A stretch of DNA of 48,397 nucleotides from Bacillus wiedmannii (GTDB lineage: Bacteria; Bacillota; Bacilli; Bacillales; Bacillaceae_G). Where the stretch lies: positions 1 to 48,397 of the forward strand of contig NZ_LOBC01000029.1 in assembly GCF_001583695.1 (NCBI RefSeq), written 5' to 3'. The first letter of the stretch is position 1. Each line of letters opens with the position of its first letter. Position numbers and translations under genes: made by a program. This document shows, in pieces, positions 42,023 to 48,397 of the stretch. The notes under the pieces were generated by a model that was given only the letters and a program-made list of their open reading frames with translations, made no database searches and was not told where the DNA came from.

Positions 42023-42610
42023 ATGATATTAATGATTGATAATTATGATTCTTTTACATTTAATTTAGTGCAGTTTCTTGGAGAACTTGGACAAGAGCTT
42101 GTTGTTAAACGTAACGATGAAGTGACTATTTCAGATATTGAGAATATGAAACCAGACTTTTTAATGATTTCGCCAGGTCCGTGTAGTCCTAATGAAGCAG
42201 GTGTTAGTATGGAGGTTATTCAATACTTTGCTGGAAAGATTCCGATTTTTGGGGTTTGTCTTGGACATCAATCCATTGCACAAGTGTTTGGCGGAGAGGT
42301 TATACGTGCGGAGCGCTTAATGCATGGGAAAACGTCGCTTATGCATCATGACGGAAAGACGATTTTTTCGGATATCCCTAATCCGTTTACTGCGACACGT
42401 TATCATTCCCTTATCGTTAAGAAAGAGACGTTACCTGATTGCTTAGAGGTAACATCTTGGACAGAAGAAGGGGAAATTATGGCGCTCCGTCATACAACAT
42501 TACCGATTGAAGGTGTACAGTTCCATCCAGAATCAATTATGACTTCCCACGGGAAAGAGTTGTTGCAGAATTTCATTCGTAAATACAGCCCAAGTGTGAC
42601 ATCGTGTTAA
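42023..42610 (+). CDS. pabA: Aminodeoxychorismate/anthranilate synthase glutamine amidotransferase
   Basis: PabA releases ammonia from glutamine for PabB. In B. subtilis the same protein also serves anthranilate synthase (TrpG). The 195-residue class I amidotransferase has GVCLGHQ with C79, and the H168/E170 pair in FHPES. The ATG at 42023 has AGGTGA (42012-42017) 5 bases ahead, and a GTG at 42014 overlaps the pabB stop and is less likely. The stop overlaps the pabC start by 7 bases. Confidence 0.95.
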   Translation: MILMIDNYDSFTFNLVQFLGELGQELVVKRNDEVTISDIENMKPDFLMISPGPCSPNEAGVSMEVIQYFAGKIPIFGVCLGHQSIAQVFGGEVIRAERLMHGKTSLMHHDGKTIFSDIPNPFTATRYHSLIVKKETLPDCLEVTSWTEEGEIMALRHTTLPIEGVQFHPESIMTSHGKELLQNFIRKYSPSVTSC

Positions 42611-43476
42611 TTTACGTAAATGGTGAGTATGTAGAAGCAAGTGAAGCGAGAATTTCTCCTTATGATCATGGTTATTTATATGGTCTTGGAGTTTTTGAGA
42701 CATTTCGTATTTATAATGGTCATCCTTTCTTATTGGATGATCATTATGACCGTTTAATAGATGCGCTGGATACATTGCAAATTAAATGGACAATGACGAA
42801 AGATGAAGTACTGCTTATTTTGAAGAATTTACTCGTTAAGAATGAATTAGAGCATGCATATGTACGTTTTAATGTATCAGCGGGTATAGATGAAATTGGA
42901 TTGCAAACGGAAATGTATGAAGAGCCGTCTGTTATTGTTTTTATAAAACCTTTAGCAGCCCCCGAAGATGTAGTGGAAAAAGAAGGGGTTGTTTTAAAAC
43001 AAGTGCGAAATACACCAGAGGGTGCGTCTCGCTTAAAGTCTCATCATTATTTAAATAACATTTTAGGAAAACGTGAAATTGGAAATGTTGTGAATAAGGA
43101 AGGTATTTTCCTTACTGAAACAGGTTATGTTGCAGAGGGTATTGTTTCGAATCTCTTTTTCGTGAAAGGTGATATTTTGTATACACCTTCGCTAAAAACA
43201 GGGATTTTAAATGGTATCACTCGTGCGTTTATTATAAAGGTTGCTGAAGAGCTGGGCATCGAAGTAAAGGAAGGTTTCTTTACAAAAGATGAATTACTTT
43301 CAGCTGATGAAGTCTTTGTAACAAACTCGATTCAAGAAATTGTCCCGCTTTATCATATAGAGGGACGAGATTTCCCGGGTAAAGTAGGTATGGTTACAAA
43401 AAGGTTTATGAGTCTTTATGAAATGCAGAGAGAGAAATTGTGGAGCAGAAATGAATTGCGAAGAGGAGATGTGTAG
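42604..43476 (+). CDS. pabC: Aminodeoxychorismate lyase
   Basis: PabC cleaves aminodeoxychorismate to p-aminobenzoate and pyruvate with PLP. The 290-residue fold-type IV protein has the PLP lysine K145 in [12 protein letters not shown], the [15 protein letters not shown] region (residues 21-35) and [13 protein letters not shown] near 178. It is related to branched-chain aminotransferases, but the operon context supports PabC. The GTG start overlaps the pabA end by 7 bases, and no good ribosome binding site is seen. Coupled translation is therefore likely. Confidence 0.94.
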   Translation: MLIYVNGEYVEASEARISPYDHGYLYGLGVFETFRIYNGHPFLLDDHYDRLIDALDTLQIKWTMTKDEVLLILKNLLVKNELEHAYVRFNVSAGIDEIGLQTEMYEEPSVIVFIKPLAAPEDVVEKEGVVLKQVRNTPEGASRLKSHHYLNNILGKREIGNVVNKEGIFLTETGYVAEGIVSNLFFVKGDILYTPSLKTGILNGITRAFIIKVAEELGIEVKEGFFTKDELLSADEVFVTNSIQEIVPLYHIEGRDFPGKVGMVTKRFMSLYEMQREKLWSRNELRRGDV

Positions 43477-43477
43477 T

Positions 43478-44311
43478 TTGAAGTGGGATTATGATTTGCG
43501 CTGCGGCGAATATACATTGAACTTAAATGAAAAAACTTTAATTATGGGAATTTTAAATGTAACACCAGATTCGTTTTCTGATGGTGGGAGTTACAACGAG
43601 TTAGAGGCTGCGGTGCGCCATGCGAAAGAAATGCGAGATGAAGGTGCTCATATTATTGATATCGGCGGTGAATCTACTCGCCCGGGTTTTGCTAAAGTAT
43701 CGGTGGAAGAAGAAATAAAGCGAGTTGTTCCGATGATTCAGGCGGTTGCAAAAGAAGTGGAATTGCCTATTTCTATCGACACGTATAAAGCTGAAGTTGC
43801 AAAACAAGCAATCGAAGCGGGCGCTCATATTATTAATGACGTTTGGGGAGCGAAGGCGGAACCGAAAATCGCTGAAGTTGCAGCTCATTACGATGTACCT
43901 ATTATCTTGATGCATAATCGCGATAACATGAATTACCGCAATTTAATGGCTGATATGATTGCTGATTTATATGAAAGCATCAAAATTGCTAAAGACGCTG
44001 GCGTGCGAGATGAGAATATCATTTTAGACCCAGGCATCGGTTTTGCTAAAACACCTGAACAAAATTTAGAAGCGATGCGTAATTTAGAACAGTTAAACGT
44101 ACTGGGTTATCCAGTTCTCTTAGGTACTTCAAGAAAGTCCTTTATTGGACATGTGTTAGATTTACCGGTAGAGGAACGTCTTGAGGGAACAGGAGCTACC
44201 GTTTGTCTCGGCATTGAAAAGGGTTGTGAGTTTGTTCGTGTTCATGATGTGAAGGAAATGGCACGTATGGCTAAGATGATGGATGCGATGATTGGTAAGG
44301 GGGTAAAGTAA
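43478..44311 (+). CDS. folP: Dihydropteroate synthase
   Basis: FolP condenses p-aminobenzoate with dihydropterin pyrophosphate and is the sulfonamide target. The 277-residue TIM-barrel protein has GILNVTPDSFSDGG (residues 24-37), IDIGGESTRPG near 65 and ILDPGIGFAKT near 190. It also has GTSRKSFIG near 217. I use the TTG at 43478, 9 bases after AGGAG (43464-43468). The ATG at 43469 directly abuts this site. The N-terminus then reads MKWDYDLRCGEYTL, as in the B. anthracis enzyme. The stop lies directly before folB. Confidence 0.96.
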   Translation: MKWDYDLRCGEYTLNLNEKTLIMGILNVTPDSFSDGGSYNELEAAVRHAKEMRDEGAHIIDIGGESTRPGFAKVSVEEEIKRVVPMIQAVAKEVELPISIDTYKAEVAKQAIEAGAHIINDVWGAKAEPKIAEVAAHYDVPIILMHNRDNMNYRNLMADMIADLYESIKIAKDAGVRDENIILDPGIGFAKTPEQNLEAMRNLEQLNVLGYPVLLGTSRKSFIGHVLDLPVEERLEGTGATVCLGIEKGCEFVRVHDVKEMARMAKMMDAMIGKGVK

Positions 44312-44674
44312 TTGGATAAAATTTATGTTCATGATATGGAGTTTTACGGTTATCATGGTGTATTCCCAGAGGAAAATAAATTGGGTCAGAGATTTAAAGT
44401 GGACTTAACGGTGGAGTTGGATTTGAAACAGGCAGGAGAAAGTGATGACTTAGAGCATTCTGTCAATTATGGAGAGCTTTTCGAGTTATGTAGAAAAGTT
44501 GTTGAAGATAGAACGTATAAGCTTGTAGAGAGTATCGCTGAAAATATTGCTGCAGATATATTAAAACAATATGAGAGCATTTTCCGTTGTACAATTAAAG
44601 TAATTAAACCAGATCCGCCGATACCTGGGCATTATCGTGCTGTAGCAGTGGAAATTACGAGAGAACGTCCATGA
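44312..44674 (+). CDS. folB: Dihydroneopterin aldolase
   Basis: FolB cleaves dihydroneopterin to hydroxymethyl-dihydropterin and glycolaldehyde in folate synthesis. The 120-residue tunnel-fold protein starts MDKIYVHDMEFYGYHGVFPEE and has the catalytic KPDPPIPGHYRAV segment near residue 99 (catalytic lysine). E22 and Y54-type residues are as in the family. The TTG at 44312 directly follows the folP stop, with GGGGG about 9 bases ahead. The stop overlaps the folK ATG as ATGA. Confidence 0.96.
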   Translation: MDKIYVHDMEFYGYHGVFPEENKLGQRFKVDLTVELDLKQAGESDDLEHSVNYGELFELCRKVVEDRTYKLVESIAENIAADILKQYESIFRCTIKVIKPDPPIPGHYRAVAVEITRERP

Positions 44675-45186
44675 ATAATATAGCTTACATTGCATTAGGT
44701 TCAAATATCGGAGAACGTTATACGTATTTAACTGAAGCGATTCAGTTTTTAAACAAAAACCCGTATATCCAAGTTAACGATATTTCATCTGTATATGAAA
44801 CAGAGCCAGTTGGCTATACTGACCAAAGTTGCTTTTTAAATTTAGTTATAAAAATTTCTACCAATTTATCACCGCAAGAATTATTGAAAATTACACAAAG
44901 AGTAGAGAATGATTTAGGAAGAAAAAGGGAAATTAGATGGGGTCCGAGGACCATCGACCTTGACATTTTACTATATAATCAAGAAAATATTGAAGCAGAG
45001 AATCTTATTGTTCCGCATCCGCGGATGTTCGAAAGAGCTTTTGTTATCGTTCCGTTGTTAGAGATTAATCAAGATATAAAACAAAACATTTCACGTTCAC
45101 AAGTAGAAGAAATGAAAAGGCGAGAGGGAGTAACGGTATGGAAGCAGAAAAATGGGGAAGACGCATTCGTGCTTTTCGAAAGCTAA
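44671..45186 (+). CDS. folK: 2-amino-4-hydroxy-6-hydroxymethyldihydropteridine pyrophosphokinase
   Basis: FolK transfers pyrophosphate from ATP to the pterin, giving the substrate of FolP. The 171-residue protein has ALGSNIGERYTYL (residues 8-20), SSVYETEPVGYTDQ (39-52) and the metal-binding WGPRTIDLDILLY (90-102). VPHPRMFERAFV lies near 114. The ATG overlaps the folB stop. The 3' end overlaps yazB by 49 bases in another frame. Confidence 0.97.
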   Translation: MNNIAYIALGSNIGERYTYLTEAIQFLNKNPYIQVNDISSVYETEPVGYTDQSCFLNLVIKISTNLSPQELLKITQRVENDLGRKREIRWGPRTIDLDILLYNQENIEAENLIVPHPRMFERAFVIVPLLEINQDIKQNISRSQVEEMKRREGVTVWKQKNGEDAFVLFES

Positions 45187-45341
45187 AAGGTTATACACAA
45201 GAAGGTTTTGCGAAAGAGTTAGGGGTATCTGTATCTGTTTTAGGTGAAGTTGAGAGAGGGAATCGATCGCCTTCCCAAGATTTTGTAGTGGAAGTTGCTA
45301 AGGCATTAAAGGTTTCAGTGGAGGAATTAATGCCGAAGTGA
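45138..45341 (+). CDS. yazB: XRE-family helix-turn-helix protein YazB
   Basis: The 67-residue protein is one helix-turn-helix domain. Helices run around residues 6-17 (GRRIRAFRKLKG), 20-27 (TQEGFAKEL) and 31-40 (SVSVLGEVERG), and LGEVERGNRSPS is the recognition part. The target is unknown. Its ATG at 45138 lies 49 bases inside folK, after GGCGAGAGGGAG. Its conserved place between folK and dusB suggests a role tied to this operon, but that is inference. Confidence 0.9.
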   Translation: MEAEKWGRRIRAFRKLKGYTQEGFAKELGVSVSVLGEVERGNRSPSQDFVVEVAKALKVSVEELMPK

Positions 45342-45364
45342 CTATGAAGGAAGGAGTAAGTCGA

Positions 45365-46363
45365 GTGTTAAAGATTGCAAATATTGAGATGAAAAACCCG
45401 GTTGTATTAGCACCGATGGCGGGAGTGTGTAACTCTGCATTCCGTTTGACAGTAAAAGAATTTGGTGCAGGTTTAGTTTGTGCTGAAATGGTAAGTGATA
45501 AAGCGATATTACTTAATAACAAAAGAACATTAGATATGTTATATATTGATGAAAGAGAAAAGCCATTAAGTTTACAAATTTTTGGTGGAGAGAAAGAAAC
45601 TCTTGTAGATGCTGCGAAATACGTAGATAAATATACGACAGCAGACATTATTGATATTAATATGGGTTGCCCAGTACCGAAAATCATTAAGTGTGACGCG
45701 GGAGCAAAGTGGCTTTTAGACCCAAATAAAATATATGAAATGGTAGCGGCAGTTGTAGATGCTGTTGAAAAGCCGGTTACAGTTAAGATGCGTATTGGTT
45801 GGGATGCAGATCATATTTTTGCAATTGAGAATGCAAAAGCTGTTGAGCGTGCTGGCGGACAAGCAGTAGCAGTTCATGGACGTACACGAGTACAAATGTA
45901 TGAAGGGAAAGCGGATTGGGATATTATTAAACAAGTAAAGCAAGCTGTAAATATCCCGGTTATCGGAAATGGTGATGTCGAAACGCCACAAGATGCAAAG
46001 CGTATGCTTGATGAAATTGGTGTAGACGGTGTTATGATTGGTCGCGCTGCCCTTGGGGACCCGTGGATGATTTATCGTACGGTAAAGTATTTGGAAACAG
46101 GTGAATTAATGCCGGAACCGACAGTGCGTGAGAAAATTGACGTATGTATGTTGCATCTAGATCGTCTTATCGATTTAAAGAACGAAAATGTCGCTGTAAG
46201 AGAGATGAGAAAGCATGCAGCTTGGTATTTAAAGGGTGTTCGTGGTAATGCAACTGTACGTAATGGTATTAATGCTTGTAATACGCGTGAGGACCTTGCG
46301 AATGTATTAGGTGCATTTGTAGAAGAAGTAGAAGCGAAACAACAAACAATTCACGTTGGTTAA
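45365..46363 (+). CDS. dusB: tRNA-dihydrouridine synthase
   Basis: DusB reduces uridines in the tRNA D-loop with FMN and NADPH. The 332-residue TIM-barrel protein has VVLAPMAGVCNSAFR (residues 13-27), INMGCPVPKI near 98 with the catalytic cysteine of GCP, and VHGRTRVQMYEGKADW near 170. GNGDVETPQDA and DGVMIGRAALGDPWM follow. I use the GTG at 45365, 8 bases after AAGGAG (45351-45356). An upstream start would overlap yazB. It is the last gene of the folate operon, before a terminator. Confidence 0.95.
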   Translation: MLKIANIEMKNPVVLAPMAGVCNSAFRLTVKEFGAGLVCAEMVSDKAILLNNKRTLDMLYIDEREKPLSLQIFGGEKETLVDAAKYVDKYTTADIIDINMGCPVPKIIKCDAGAKWLLDPNKIYEMVAAVVDAVEKPVTVKMRIGWDADHIFAIENAKAVERAGGQAVAVHGRTRVQMYEGKADWDIIKQVKQAVNIPVIGNGDVETPQDAKRMLDEIGVDGVMIGRAALGDPWMIYRTVKYLETGELMPEPTVREKIDVCMLHLDRLIDLKNENVAVREMRKHAAWYLKGVRGNATVRNGINACNTREDLANVLGAFVEEVEAKQQTIHVG

Positions 46364-46423
46364 TAATAGATAGGGAAGATTGACATTCTTCTATACACTT
46401 CCTATAATTACGTGAAAGAAAGA

Positions 46424-46454
46424 AGAACTGCCAGCTAGTTGCTGGCAGTTTTTC
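46424..46454 (+). terminator. Terminator after dusB
   Basis: AACTGCCAGC (46426-46435) and GCTGGCAGTT (46441-46450) form a perfect 10-bp stem with a TAGTT loop, followed by T residues. Confidence 0.92.
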
Positions 46455-46478
46455 TAGTTGAGTAGAAAATGCTATACT
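46451..46478 (+). promoter_or_regulatory. Candidate promoter of lysS, extended -10
   Basis: TGCTATACT (46470-46478) is an extended -10 box. TTTCTA (46451-46456) is a poor -35 box at 16 bases. It is 44 bases before lysS. Confidence 0.5.
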
Positions 46479-46501
46479 GTATATATTGTAAAAATTAATA
46501 G

Positions 46502-48020
<1,519 letters not shown>

Positions 48021-48022
<2 letters not shown>

Positions 48023-48052
48023 GCTTTGGAGATTTCTCCAAAGCTTTTTTTA
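48021..48052 (+). terminator. Terminator after lysS
   Basis: AAGCTTTGGAGA (48021-48032) and TCTCCAAAGCTT (48035-48046) form a nearly perfect stem, followed by a T run. It starts in the stop codon. Confidence 0.92.
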
Positions 48053-48172
48053 TTTGAGTATGAGCTACGTAGGGATAGTAGCTCTTGATGGTGCGAGAAA
48101 TTATATTTATATAGAAGAAATGTGCTGTTTTTATACTTTTTTACTAAGTTAAAAATTTTATTAGAAAAACTA
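48053..48172 (+). other. Gap between lysS terminator and rRNA promoters
   Basis: I see no gene or clear signal in these 120 bases. It is AT-rich and may include upstream (UP-like) sequences for the rRNA promoters. Confidence 0.5.
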
Positions 48173-48201
48173 TTGCATTTTAATAATCAAACTGGTATAT
48201 T
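48173..48201 (+). promoter_or_regulatory. rRNA operon promoter P1
   Basis: TTGCAT (48173-48178) and TATATT (48196-48201) are 17 bases apart. It is the upstream member of a tandem pair, 93 bases from P2, as is common for Bacillus rRNA operons. Confidence 0.75.
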
Positions 48202-48265
48202 TATATTCGTTGCCACGAAAGGTAACAAGCAAAACAAACGAAAAACAACTTATTGAAAAAAGTTG

Positions 48266-48294
48266 TTGACGAAAATATAACGAAATGTTATATT
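48266..48294 (+). promoter_or_regulatory. rRNA operon promoter P2
   Basis: TTGACG (48266-48271) and TATATT (48289-48294) are exactly 17 bases apart. Transcription would start near 48301 at the first G after the AATAAA stretch, fitting growth-rate control by the initiating GTP. Confidence 0.85.
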
Positions 48295-48300
48295 AATAAA

Positions 48301-48397
48301 GTCGCTTCTGAGCGGCAGATAAGTTCTTTGAAAACTGAACGAAACAAACAACGTGAAACGTCAATTTTTATTTTTAGATGCTAGACAAACTAACTTT
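48301..48397 (+). other. 16S rRNA leader with boxA-like sequence
   Basis: The sequence after P2 is an rRNA leader with AGTTCTTTGAAAACTGAAC (48322-48340), which resembles the Bacillus boxA antitermination element. The 16S gene itself (GAGTTTGATC start) is not reached and should begin just beyond the window. Confidence 0.85.

Overview
The window is a stretch of Bacillus chromosome, almost certainly from the Bacillus cereus group (B. cereus sensu lato). The protein sequences and gene order match what I know of the origin-proximal region of that group and of Bacillus subtilis: csfB, yaaO, tmk, holB, ricT, yabA through spoVG, glmU, prs, mfd, spoVT, divIC, spoIIE, ftsH, the pab/fol genes and lysS. 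The DNA is AT-rich, most ribosome binding sites are strong purine-rich sequences, and TTG and GTG starts are frequent. The window lies between two rRNA operons. It opens on the last 45 bases of a 5S rRNA gene with its terminator, and it closes on tandem rRNA promoters and a 16S leader containing a boxA-like sequence. Apart from abrB, every gene reads left to right.

Layout. (1) 236-4757: csfB (Gin, anti-sigma-G factor), then yaaO (PLP decarboxylase family), tmk, holB, ricT and yabA, which link dTMP synthesis, the clamp loader, RNA maturation and control of DnaA. (2) 4879-6740: trmN6-like methyltransferase, GIY-YIG protein and rsmI, tightly overlapped. (3) 6761-7566: abrB on the minus strand with a textbook promoter and Spo0A boxes, then a 300-base region with no recognisable gene but several potential helices in front of metS. 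(4) 7567-12109: metS, tatD, rnmV, ksgA (translation and RNA maturation). (5) 12220-16767: yabG, veg, sspF, ispE, purR, ridA and spoVG, mixing sporulation genes with isoprenoid and purine control. (6) 17093-20077: glmU, prs, pth. (7) 20148-27988: fin, mfd, spoVT, yabM, yabN. (8) 28003-30227: rqcP, yabP, yabQ, divIC, yabR. (9) 30388-30546: tRNA-Met and tRNA-Glu. (10) 30807-39363: spoIIE, tilS, hprT, ftsH, coaX, hslO. (11) 39477-46363: cysK and the p-aminobenzoate/folate operon pabB-pabA-pabC-folP-folB-folK-yazB-dusB. (12) 46523-48397: lysS and the next rRNA promoter region.

The region mixes essential housekeeping with the sporulation programme. The transition-state regulator AbrB, the sigma-H-type spoVG promoter, SpoIIE (activates sigma-F), Fin (inhibits sigma-F), Gin (inhibits sigma-G), SpoVT (forespore regulator), YabG, YabP, YabQ and SspF cover the early, forespore and mother-cell stages. 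The pab/fol genes overlap by 1-49 bases or abut, which suggests translational coupling.

I see no phage, insertion sequence, CRISPR array or defence island, and I do not find a previously undescribed system. The least explained piece is the potentially structured region upstream of metS. Several genes usual at this position in B. subtilis (yaaQ/yaaR, yabE, ctc, yabS/yabT) are absent. Many start sites here were placed by ribosome-binding-site spacing and by comparison with remembered family N-termini. No database search was possible.
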